Source of the DNA: Burkholderiales bacterium
Lineage (GTDB): Bacteria > Pseudomonadota > Gammaproteobacteria > Burkholderiales > Thiobacillaceae
Assembly: GCA_005790965.1 (NCBI GenBank)
Contig: SXTL01000040.1
Location: forward strand, 1 to 13,787
DNA: 13,787 bases
Direction: 5' to 3'
The position numbers and the translations under genes are program-made. This document shows, piece after piece, positions 7,676 to 13,787 of the stretch. Within the stretch, counting starts at the first letter, position 1; every line of letters starts with the position of its first letter. The notes beneath the pieces were generated by a model, which ran no database searches, had not been told where the DNA came from, and saw only the letters and a program-made list of their open reading frames with translations.

Positions 7676-8340
7676 CCTTGGCGCGTAAAGATCGCCTCAA
7701 TGTTCTGGGCCTGCTACCCCTTTGGCGGCAGCGTGAGGCTGTTGCAGTGGCGGATGCCGCTTCTGGGCAGAATTCTGGCATGGCGGACGATTGGGCGCTG
7801 TTGGAGGCGGAGATTCGCGCCTGCACCCGTTGTCCCTTGCATGCCACGCGCCTCCATGCCGTGCCAGGGAGCGGTGACCTTCAGGCGGACTGGCTCATCG
7901 TCGGTGAAGCGCCGGGTGCGGAAGAGGATCGACAGGGCGAGCCTTTTGTCGGCCAGGCTGGACTTTTACTAAATGCCATGCTCGCGGCCATCGCGCTGAA
8001 GCGCGGCGAGAAGGTCTACATCGCCAATATCCTGAAATCACGCCCACCGGCTAATCGCGATCCGGCCCCGGATGAAATCATGGCCTGTCTGCCGTATCTG
8101 GAGCGACAAATTGCTCTGATCCGGCCACGCATCATCCTTGCCTTGGGCCGTTTTGCCGCGCAAACCCTGCTGGGAACGGATACCCCGGTGAGTCGTTTGC
8201 GCGGGCAGGTGCACACCTATCAGGGGCTGCCGTTGGTGGTGACTTATCACCCGGCTTATCTGCTGCGCACCCCGGCCGACAAGGGACGCGCCTGGGCCGA
8301 CTTGCTGTTGGCGCGGCGACAGTTGAAGGATCCCCAATGA
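7672..8340 (+). CDS. Family 4-type uracil-DNA glycosylase with one altered Fe-S ligand
   Basis: Family 4 UDGs excise uracil from DNA and carry a [4Fe-4S] cluster. The 222-residue product has motif A GEAPGAEEDRQGEPFVGQAG (78-97), the RPPANRDP segment (124-131) and motif B HPAYLL (193-198). Three cysteines fit the cluster: Cys51 and Cys54 (CTRC) and Cys139. The fourth ligand, normally in a K-C-R-P-P motif, is Ser123 here (LKSRPP). Codon TCA differs from a cysteine codon by one or two bases. The first 40 residues (RLNVLGLLPLWRQR, then an Ala-rich linker) precede the catalytic core, as in some gammaproteobacterial relatives. GGTGAG just upstream of the ATG is a fair ribosome-binding site, and the start overlaps the rimI stop. 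The family is clear; whether the cluster is intact is not. Confidence 0.9.
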   Translation: MTLARKDRLNVLGLLPLWRQREAVAVADAASGQNSGMADDWALLEAEIRACTRCPLHATRLHAVPGSGDLQADWLIVGEAPGAEEDRQGEPFVGQAGLLLNAMLAAIALKRGEKVYIANILKSRPPANRDPAPDEIMACLPYLERQIALIRPRIILALGRFAAQTLLGTDTPVSRLRGQVHTYQGLPLVVTYHPAYLLRTPADKGRAWADLLLARRQLKDPQ

Positions 8341-8386
8341 TCGCATTACACTCAGCCGTATTTAATCTCCCGCGAAAGCTACTCAA

Positions 8387-9553
8387 ATGAAAATTGCCAT
8401 TGCCGGAACCGGTTATGTAGGGCTCTCGATGGCCTGCCTCTTGGCGCAGAAACACGAGGTGGTTGCGCTTGATATCGTTCCCGAAAAGGTTGCTCTCATC
8501 AACAATAAGCAATCGCCGATTGCTGATCCCGAGATTGAAGATTTCCTCGCCCACAAGCCGCTCAACCTGCGGGCAACGCTAAACAAGGAAGAGGCCTATG
8601 CGGGTGCTGCGTTTGTAATCATCGCCACCCCGACGGACTACGACACGGCGACCAATTATTTCAATACCCGTTCAGTTGAGGCCGTGATCCGCGATGTGAA
8701 GGCGCTCAACCCGGATGCGGTGATGATCATCAAATCGACCATTCCAGTTGGCTACACCGCCAAATTCCGCGCGGAATTTGGCTGCAAGAACCTGATCTTT
8801 TCGCCCGAATTTCTGCGTGAGGGCAAGGCCCTCTACGACAACCTGTATCCCTCGCGCATCGTCGTCGGTGAGCGTTCTGAACGGGCCGAGACCTTCGCTA
8901 ACCTGCTCAAGGACGGTGCGATCAAGCCGGATATCCCGGTATTGTTCACCGACTCGACCGAGGCCGAAGCGATCAAGCTGTTCTCAAACACCTACCTTGC
9001 CATGCGGGTAGCGTACTTCAACGAACTGGATACTTACGCTGCTAGTCACGGCTTGGATACCAAACAGATTATCGATGGCGTCAGCCTCGACCCGCGTATT
9101 GGTAGTCATTACAACAACCCGACCTTTGGTTAAGGCGGCTACTGTTTGCCCAAAGACACCAAGCAATTGCTGGCCAACTACCGCGATGTGCCGCAGAACC
9201 TGATTCACGCCATTGTCGAATCGAATACCACGCGCAAGGATTTTATTGCCGACGAGATCATTCGCCGCAATCCCCAGACGGTGGGGGTCTATCGTTTGAT
9301 CATGAAGGCCGGCTCGGACAATTTTCGCGCCTCCAGCATTCAAGGGATCATGAAACGCATCAAGGCCAAGGGAATCGAAGTCATCATCCACGAACCGGTG
9401 TTTAGCGAGGCTGAGTTTTTCCACTCGCGGGTGGTTAACGATCTGGCGGCTTTCAAGCGGCAGTCCGATGTCATCATCGCCAACCGCATGACCCCGGCCT
9501 TGGCGGATGTAGCTGACAAGGTCTACACGCGCGACCTCTTCGGGAGCGATTAA
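8387..9553 (+). pseudogene. ugd: UDP-glucose 6-dehydrogenase gene broken by a single in-frame stop
   Basis: Ugd oxidises UDP-glucose to UDP-glucuronate in two NAD-dependent steps, feeding capsule, O-antigen or 4-aminoarabinose pathways. The frame has 389 codons counting the final stop, so 388 residue positions, the usual length of the E. coli/Klebsiella type. It begins MKIAIAGTGYVGLSMACLLA, an NAD-binding Rossmann motif. TDSTEAEAIKLFSNTYLAMR and SLDPRIGSHYNNPTFG follow in the central region. Codon 249, expected to be the first Tyr of the YGGYC motif, is TAA at 9131-9133. GGYCLPKDTKQLLANY follows in the same frame, with the nucleophile Cys253, and the gene ends normally in KVYTRDLFGSD. The 248-residue fragment lacks the nucleophile. 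A restart at TTG 9146 would give 135 residues of the UDP-binding C-terminal domain, also without it. No other damage is seen. It may be a recent pseudogene, a sequencing error, or a read-through product. Confidence 0.85.
9131..9133 (+). other. Premature in-frame TAA in ugd
   Basis: The TAA replaces the expected TAT or TAC tyrosine codon at position 249, between TTTGGT (Phe-Gly) and GGCGGCTACTGT (Gly-Gly-Tyr-Cys). One base change at the third position restores the family motif. The frame is not shifted on either side. Confidence 0.9.
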
Positions 9554-9571
9554 AAAGGCCCTTTTTTAATC
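9548..9571. terminator. Possible bidirectional terminator between ugd and rnhB
   Basis: GATTAAAAA at 9548-9556 and TTTTTAATC at 9563-9571 are perfect 9-base inverted arms around a 6-base GC-rich loop. The hairpin overlaps the ugd stop (9551-9553) and the rnhB stop (9566-9568) of two convergent genes only 12 bases apart. Each transcript would end in a run of five or six U. The stem is mostly A-U, weaker than a classic intrinsic terminator, so the call is moderate. Confidence 0.45.
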
Positions 9572-10144
9572 CAGTCGCAACAGGCGCGCTACCGGCGCAA
9601 AGGTTTGCCGATGTTCAGCGCAGGGGCCGTGGATTTTGAGCGCGGCGAGGTGATCCGCGGTCGGGTAGCCAGCGTGTTGCTCGAAGCCGTAGTGCGGATA
9701 ACGCTGCGCCATCTCCTGCATTAGCGCGTCGCGTGCTGTTTTGGCGAGGATGGAGGCAGCCGAAATGCATGCTTCCAGCGCATCGCCCTTGACGATAGCG
9801 CGAGCTGGAATGGCTAATTTTGGCGTCTTGTTGCCATCAATCAGTGCCATCTCTGCGGCCGGGCTCAGTCCTTCTACTGCGCGTTGCATGGCCAACAGCG
9901 TGGCCTGCAGGATATTGAGTGCGTCAATCTCTGCGCGGCTAGCCCAGGCTACGGACCAGGCCAGCGCCTTGTCCCGGATCTCGCCCGCCAGCCGGACGCG
10001 GTTCGAGGCGGATAGTTTTTTGGAGTCCTTCAGCCCAACGATGGGCCGCGCCGGATCGAGAATCACCGCCGCTGCACACACCGGCCCGGCCAGTGGGCCA
10101 CGGCCGGCCTCGTCAACACCACAGGTCAGGAGGGCGGTCAGCAT
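9566..10144 (-). CDS. rnhB: Ribonuclease HII
   Basis: RNase HII cuts the RNA strand of RNA-DNA hybrids and removes single ribonucleotides left in DNA. The 192-residue product has GVDEAGRGPLAGPV at 9-22 with Asp11 and Glu12. Asp103 (LIDGN) and Asp121 (VKGDALEACISAASILAK) complete the acidic site; their spacing matches Asp16, Glu17, Asp108 and Asp126 of E. coli RnhB. GYPTADHLAALKIHGPCAEHR near the C-terminus is also typical. The ATG lies inside the end of lpxB, a 7-base overlap (ATGCTGA), so it is probably the last gene of the lipid A operon. The dnaE gene that often follows is replaced by convergent ugd. Confidence 0.97.
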   Translation of the reverse strand: MLTALLTCGVDEAGRGPLAGPVCAAAVILDPARPIVGLKDSKKLSASNRVRLAGEIRDKALAWSVAWASRAEIDALNILQATLLAMQRAVEGLSPAAEMALIDGNKTPKLAIPARAIVKGDALEACISAASILAKTARDALMQEMAQRYPHYGFEQHAGYPTADHLAALKIHGPCAEHRQTFAPVARLLRLD

Positions 10145-11286
10145 CGCAAAAACGGTTTGAGCGCCGCGGCAACCAGACGCGGGGTGTCGCGGGTCAGTTG
10201 CTCCCGGATCTCAGCAAAGGCGCGGCGTTGGGTCGCGGCGGCAACGGGGTCGTTCAGGAGGGCGGTAAGGGCTGTGGCCAGTGTTTGCGGTTCGGCATCG
10301 TCCTGCAGATATTCGGGGACCAGGTCGCGCTGGGCGAGGAAATTTGGCAAGCCGATACGCGGTTTTTGACCCCGCTTGAGTCGGGCCTTGCGGCGCATGA
10401 TCCAGGCCGTGAGTTTGGGCACTTTGTAAGTGATGATATGCGGGCAGCCCAACAGCAAGGCTTCCAGACTGGCCGTGCCCGAGGCGATGAGGGCGGCATC
10501 GGCGGCTTCCAAGGCATCGTGGGCGTGACCGAACAGGATACGGATGGGTAAACCCCAGGCCTCATTTCGCGTCATGGCCGCTTCAAACAAGGCGAGGGTT
10601 TCGCGATTGACGAGCGGGACCAGGAACTGCACGCCAGGCTGGGTGTCATGGATGCGCTTAGCCGTGAGGACCAACAGGTCGGCCAGGGCCTTGAGTTCGC
10701 TGACCCGGCTGCCTGGCATCAGAACGACTTGTTTTTGCTGGGCGTCGAGTTTCAGGCGTTCGCGGGCAGCCTTTTCGTTGCGGAGCGGAAAGCGCTCTGC
10801 AAAGGGGTGGCCGACATAGGTGGCGGGGAGGCTGGCGGCATCGTAGAGGGCCTGTTCCATCGGGAAAATCAGGAGGGTGTGGTCGGCGGCGCGGGCCATC
10901 TTTTTGAGACGATTGGCGCGCCAGGCCCAGACCGAGGGGCTGACAAAATGCACTGTGGGAATGCCAGCGGCCTTGAGGCGGGTTTCTAAGCCAAGGTTGA
11001 AGTCAGGCGCATCAATACCGATGCAAAGGTCGGGCTTGTCGTCCAGGCAGTGGCGCAGCAGTTTTTTGCGAATCCGCAAAATGCGTGGCAGGGCAGACAG
11101 CGCCTCGACATAGCCGCGCACCGAAAGGGCTTCCATGGGGAACAGGCTGGTCGCACCCGCAGCCTGCATTTTGGGACCGGCGATACCGTAAAAATCAGCC
11201 TGAACGCCGGCTTGTTTGAGGGATTCGATGAGTAGGGCACCGAGCAAATCACCGGACGCTTCGCCGGCGACGATGCAGATTTTCAC
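10138..11286 (-). CDS. lpxB: Lipid-A-disaccharide synthase
   Basis: LpxB joins UDP-2,3-diacylglucosamine to lipid X, releasing UDP and giving the beta-1,6 disaccharide of lipid A at the inner face of the cytoplasmic membrane. It is a GT-B fold, family GT19 glycosyltransferase. The 382-residue product equals E. coli LpxB in length. It begins MKICIVAGEASGDLLGALLI, with the GEASGD motif, and has VHFVSPSVWAWRANRLKKM at about 105-135 and the sugar-nucleotide loop VLMPGSRVSEL near 190. The C-terminal domain includes IASGTASLEALLLGCPHI. The start is GTG, overlapping the lpxA stop in GTGA, and the stop overlaps the rnhB start. LpxH, which acts between LpxD and LpxB, is not in the window. Confidence 0.97.
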   Translation of the reverse strand: MKICIVAGEASGDLLGALLIESLKQAGVQADFYGIAGPKMQAAGATSLFPMEALSVRGYVEALSALPRILRIRKKLLRHCLDDKPDLCIGIDAPDFNLGLETRLKAAGIPTVHFVSPSVWAWRANRLKKMARAADHTLLIFPMEQALYDAASLPATYVGHPFAERFPLRNEKAARERLKLDAQQKQVVLMPGSRVSELKALADLLVLTAKRIHDTQPGVQFLVPLVNRETLALFEAAMTRNEAWGLPIRILFGHAHDALEAADAALIASGTASLEALLLGCPHIITYKVPKLTAWIMRRKARLKRGQKPRIGLPNFLAQRDLVPEYLQDDAEPQTLATALTALLNDPVAAATQRRAFAEIREQLTRDTPRLVAAALKPFLRC

Positions 11287-12053
11287 CGCAGAATGCCCCG
11301 TTCCGATTGTTGAATGAAGGCCAAGAAGGGGCTGAGTTCCGGGTGTGCCTCAACCTCGATGGCGATGTTTGCCTGCGCCTCGGCCAGTGATAAGCCGTGG
11401 CGGTAGACTGTTTTGTAGGCGCGTTTGATGGCGCTAATGGCAGCGCTGGAAAAGCCACGGCGCTTCAGACCTTCGCTGTTGATGCCATGCGGAGCGGCCG
11501 GATTTCCAGCGACGGTGAGGTAGGGCGGGACATCCTGGCGAATGACTGAGGAAATACCGAGGATGACATGCGCGCCGATGTGACAGAACTGATGGATGCC
11601 GACAAAACCGCCGAGGATGGCGTAATCGTCGACCGTGACATGGCCCGCCAGCGTGGCATTGTTGGCCATGATGGTGTGGTTGCCGACCTGACAGTCGTGG
11701 GCGATGTGGACATAGGCCATGATCCAATTGTCGTCACCCAGGCGGGTCACGCCACCGTCTTGTACCGTGCCGGTGTTGAAAGTGCAGTATTCGCGGATCG
11801 TGTTGTGGTCGCCAATTTCCAGGCGGGTCGCTTCGCCGGCGTATTTCTTGTCTTGCGGTTCACCACCGATGGCGTTAAAGCTGAAGATGCGATTGCCTTT
11901 TCCAAGGCGGGTATGGCCTTCAATCACGCAATGGTGGCCGATCTCGCAATCGTCGCCGACCTCGACATGCGGGCCGATCAGGCTATACGCACCGATGCGT
12001 ACATTGACACCGATGCGGGCTTGGGGGTCGATGAGAGCGGTAGGATGGATCAT
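11283..12053 (-). CDS. lpxA: UDP-N-acetylglucosamine O-acyltransferase
   Basis: LpxA transfers a 3-hydroxyacyl chain from ACP to the 3-OH of UDP-GlcNAc, the first step of lipid A synthesis. I chose ATG at 12053 because it gives MIHPTALIDPQARIG, the common family start, and 256 residues. An in-frame ATG at 12098 would add 15 residues of no recognisable similarity. Left-handed beta-helix hexapeptide repeats fill residues 1-180, with YVHIAHDCQVG holding catalytic His119 (E. coli His125). GINSEGLKRRGFS starts the C-terminal helical domain. At the chain-length ruler position, where E. coli has Gly173, this protein has Ile167 (HVILGISSV); Pseudomonas aeruginosa has Met169 there. A bulky residue suggests a shorter chain such as 3-OH-C10, by inference. 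The stop overlaps lpxB in GTGA; a 105-base gap separates it from fabZ. Confidence 0.96.
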   Translation of the reverse strand: MIHPTALIDPQARIGVNVRIGAYSLIGPHVEVGDDCEIGHHCVIEGHTRLGKGNRIFSFNAIGGEPQDKKYAGEATRLEIGDHNTIREYCTFNTGTVQDGGVTRLGDDNWIMAYVHIAHDCQVGNHTIMANNATLAGHVTVDDYAILGGFVGIHQFCHIGAHVILGISSVIRQDVPPYLTVAGNPAAPHGINSEGLKRRGFSSAAISAIKRAYKTVYRHGLSLAEAQANIAIEVEAHPELSPFLAFIQQSERGILR

Positions 12054-12158
12054 CGTGTCAGCAAGAAATAAGGCGTTGTGGGTGGGCCTTTTGGGCATTT
12101 TGGGCCGCGCGTTGGAATGAGGCCCGAGCCACAGGATGAATATCTTTAGGCATGCGGC
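12054..12158 (-). other. Intergenic gap between fabZ and lpxA
   Basis: This is the longest gap in the window, 105 bases in an operon whose other gaps are overlaps or 30 bases. I see no convincing promoter, terminator or hairpin. A 31-codon reading frame (ATG at 12153, stop 12058-12060) begins MPKDIHPVARAS and faintly echoes the lpxA start MIHPTALIDP. It may be chance or a small decayed duplication. If translation of lpxA began at 12098, part of this gap would be coding. Confidence 0.4.
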
Positions 12159-12596
12159 TTAATCGAGTTTTTTGAGGGTGCACATCAATTCCGCCTCGGT
12201 CGCGAGTTGGCCATCGACCGTCGCCTTGGCGGCAAATTTCCAGATGCCCCGCTTATTGGCCAGGATGCTGCATTCCAGTACCAGACGGTCACCCGGTACC
12301 ACCGGACGCTTGAAGCGAGCGCCATCGATGCCGGCAAAATAGACCACCGTGTCTTGGTCCACGGCATCCCCCGAGGATTGGAAGGCCAACAAGCCCGCCG
12401 CCTGCGCCATGGCTTCGATGATCAAGACGCCGGGCATGATCGGGTGTTGCGGAAAATGACCGGGAAAGTGCGGCTCGTTCATGGTCACATTCTTGATCGC
12501 GACGATGCGCTCGCCGGGGACAAGTTCCTCGACCCGATCTACCAACAGGAAGGGATAACGGTGCGGCAGATGACGCATGATTTCGGTAATATTCAT
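12159..12596 (-). CDS. fabZ: 3-hydroxyacyl-[acyl-carrier-protein] dehydratase FabZ
   Basis: FabZ dehydrates 3-hydroxyacyl-ACP to trans-2-enoyl-ACP in type II fatty acid synthesis, so it competes with LpxA and LpxD for the same substrate. The 145-residue product is a single hot-dog domain. MRHLPHRYPFLLVDRV opens it, and the active-site segment EPHFPGHFPQHPIMPGVLI provides His47, with Glu61 in the following helix IIEAMAQAAG. The 14-residue spacing equals His49/Glu63 of P. aeruginosa FabZ. FKRPVVPGDRLVLEC is the usual strand near residue 95. The ATG overlaps the lpxD stop in ATGA, so translation is probably coupled. Location between lpxD and lpxA is the standard arrangement and separates it from FabA. 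Confidence 0.97.
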   Translation of the reverse strand: MNITEIMRHLPHRYPFLLVDRVEELVPGERIVAIKNVTMNEPHFPGHFPQHPIMPGVLIIEAMAQAAGLLAFQSSGDAVDQDTVVYFAGIDGARFKRPVVPGDRLVLECSILANKRGIWKFAAKATVDGQLATEAELMCTLKKLD

Positions 12597-13636
12597 GATG
12601 AGGTTCCGGTTTCAGTATTTAAGACAGATATCTGTTTTTCAAGCATTTTTATGCGTTCGTGCATCGTATGCAGGTGACGCAAATGGGCTGCGTTTTTAAC
12701 CCAGTCGGCGTGCGCTTGTTGCAGCATCACCGAGGTGTAGGTTCCTGGTTTTGACAGGGGTTTGCCGATGAAAGTGCCGGCCGAGATCAGTATATCGTCG
12801 CCAATCTCAAGGTGGCCAATGATCATCGCCGCACCGCCAATTTGGCAGCGTTGCCCGATTTTGGTGCTGCCGGCAATGCCGACGCAGGCGGCCATCGCGG
12901 TGTCGTCGCCAATCTGACAGTTGTGGGCAATGTGCACCAGATTGTCGAGCTTTACGCCGCGACCGATGACAGTGTCTGCCAGTGCGCCCCGGTCGATGCA
13001 GGTATTGGCGCCAATCTCGCAGTCATCGCCGACGATGACCCGACCGATCTGCGGAATCTTTGTCCAGCGGCCGTTTTCCAAGGCATTGCCAAAGCCATCC
13101 GAGCCCAATACGCAGCCGCTGTGCAGGATGCAGCGTGCACCGATGCGCGTTTGCGGATAAAGCGTGACACGGGGGTGGAGGAGGGCATTGGCGCCAATTT
13201 CGCAGCCCGTGCCGATCACGCAGGCTGCGCCGAGGCGGCTGTTGGCGCCGATTACTGCGCCGGCGCCTAGGTGAACAAAGGGGCCGATCTCACAACCGGG
13301 GCCGATCTGTGCCGTGGCATCGATGACCGCGCTGGGGTGAATGCCCGGTTGCACTGCGGCTTCGGGATGGAACAGGGCCGTGATGCGGGCAAAGGTGGCG
13401 AGGGGGTTGTCGGTGATTAGACAAGGGCGATCGGCTTGCTCGGCGAGCGCGCTGGGCAGGACCAGAGCCCCAGCGCGGCTGGTTTTGGCGCGGCTATCGT
13501 GCTTGGCCGAGGCGACAAAACTAATCTGTTCGGGCGTGGCCGTATCCAGCGCGGCGACCCCTTGCAATGCCAGATCTCCACGCACCGCCAAGCCACCCAG
13601 TTGGGAGGCAATCTCCGTTAGCGTCAGGGTAGTCAT
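12593..13636 (-). CDS. lpxD: UDP-3-O-(3-hydroxyacyl)glucosamine N-acyltransferase
   Basis: LpxD adds the second 3-hydroxyacyl chain, to the amine of UDP-3-O-acylglucosamine, from acyl-ACP. The 347-residue product is close to E. coli LpxD (341). Residues 1-95 are the N-terminal uridine-binding domain (TLTEIASQLGG, ISFVASAKHDSRA). Residues of about 100-300 are hexapeptide repeats of a left-handed beta-helix, including VHIAHNCQIGDDT with the catalytic His238 (E. coli His239). GSDGFGNALENGRW precedes it. The C-terminus KNAAHLRHLHTMHERIKMLEKQ is the helical tail. The ATG at 13636 lies 30 bases after skp with no strong ribosome-binding site. The stop overlaps fabZ. Confidence 0.97.
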   Translation of the reverse strand: MTTLTLTEIASQLGGLAVRGDLALQGVAALDTATPEQISFVASAKHDSRAKTSRAGALVLPSALAEQADRPCLITDNPLATFARITALFHPEAAVQPGIHPSAVIDATAQIGPGCEIGPFVHLGAGAVIGANSRLGAACVIGTGCEIGANALLHPRVTLYPQTRIGARCILHSGCVLGSDGFGNALENGRWTKIPQIGRVIVGDDCEIGANTCIDRGALADTVIGRGVKLDNLVHIAHNCQIGDDTAMAACVGIAGSTKIGQRCQIGGAAMIIGHLEIGDDILISAGTFIGKPLSKPGTYTSVMLQQAHADWVKNAAHLRHLHTMHERIKMLEKQISVLNTETGTSS

Positions 13637-13666
13637 GCGAACCGAACGCGGCTCTTTAGGCGAGCG

Positions 13667-13787
13667 TCAACGATCGAGGGCCTTGATGACACGCGGCGTG
13701 ATATCCACGCGCGGGCTGGCGTACACGGCATTTTCTACGATGAGATCAAATTTTTCCTTTTCGGCGATCTCGAGGATGATTTTGCGG
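13667..13787 (-). CDS. skp: OmpH/Skp-family periplasmic chaperone, C-terminal end only
   Basis: The last 39 codons and a TGA stop of a reverse-strand gene enter from the right edge. They read RKIILEIAEKEKFDLIV, then VYASPRVDITPRVIKALDR. The VYASP-x-x-DIT-x-x-VIKAL ending is characteristic of Skp/OmpH, a trimeric periplasmic chaperone that carries unfolded outer-membrane proteins to the BAM complex. Its place just upstream of lpxD, with a 30-base gap, is the standard position. The signal peptide and coiled-coil body lie outside the window. Identification by a short segment plus context is good. Confidence 0.88.
   Translation of the reverse strand, partial: RKIILEIAEKEKFDLIVENAVYASPRVDITPRVIKALDR

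Noticed and set aside
9146..9553. Independent gene for a 135-residue protein starting at TTG 9146
   Set aside because: It is in the same frame as ugd and matches its C-terminal domain without the nucleophile, so it is the distal part of the broken gene.
11568..12071. Long forward-strand open frame opposite lpxA with its own repeated pattern
   Set aside because: The periodicity is the reverse-complement echo of the hexapeptide-repeat codons of lpxA; the lpxA frame is complete with its catalytic residue, so this is a shadow.
12053..12098. 15-residue N-terminal extension of LpxA starting at 12098
   Set aside because: Residues resemble no LpxA, no ribosome-binding site precedes it, and the family normally starts near MIHPTA. 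Kept only as an alternative start.
12812..13270. Long forward-strand open frame opposite lpxD
   Set aside because: Same cause as the lpxA shadow: beta-helix repeat codons leave few stops on the opposite strand. No start signal or family motif.

Overview
The window reads as an ordinary, tightly packed chromosomal segment of a GC-rich Gram-negative proteobacterium. The best fit is Gammaproteobacteria or the nearby Acidithiobacillia. The reasons are the lipid A gene order skp-lpxD-fabZ-lpxA-lpxB-rnhB, a short (unimodular) QueF, an SMC protein instead of MukB, and a YoaA-type helicase. I cannot place it at genus level from sequence alone. No mobile elements, CRISPR arrays, tRNAs or rRNAs are visible. 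The largest gap between genes is about 105 bases.

Layout. (1) At the left edge queF (queuosine synthesis) reads leftwards and runs out of the window. (2) It diverges from a rightward run: smc, yoaA, a small gene for an exported HIRAN-domain protein, tsaB, rimI, a family 4 uracil-DNA glycosylase gene, then ugd. smc/yoaA, yoaA/HIRAN, tsaB/rimI and rimI/udg overlap by 1 to 4 bases, which suggests translational coupling. The theme is genome maintenance (SMC, YoaA, UDG) plus translation quality (TsaB for tRNA t6A, RimI for ribosomal protein S18 acetylation). (3) ugd (UDP-glucose 6-dehydrogenase) is broken by one in-frame TAA, four codons before its catalytic cysteine. The rest of the reading frame is intact. 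(4) Convergent with ugd, and sharing an AT-rich hairpin over both stop codons, is a leftward operon running from the right edge: skp (3' end only), lpxD, fabZ, lpxA, lpxB and rnhB. It encodes the first steps of lipid A assembly, the fatty-acid dehydratase that competes for the same acyl-ACP, and RNase HII.

I did not find a wholly new multi-gene system. The points that deserve a second look are the single-nonsense ugd, the predicted periplasmic HIRAN protein co-transcribed with a DNA helicase, a Cys-to-Ser change at a predicted iron-sulfur ligand of the uracil-DNA glycosylase, and a bulky Ile at the acyl-chain ruler position of LpxA.
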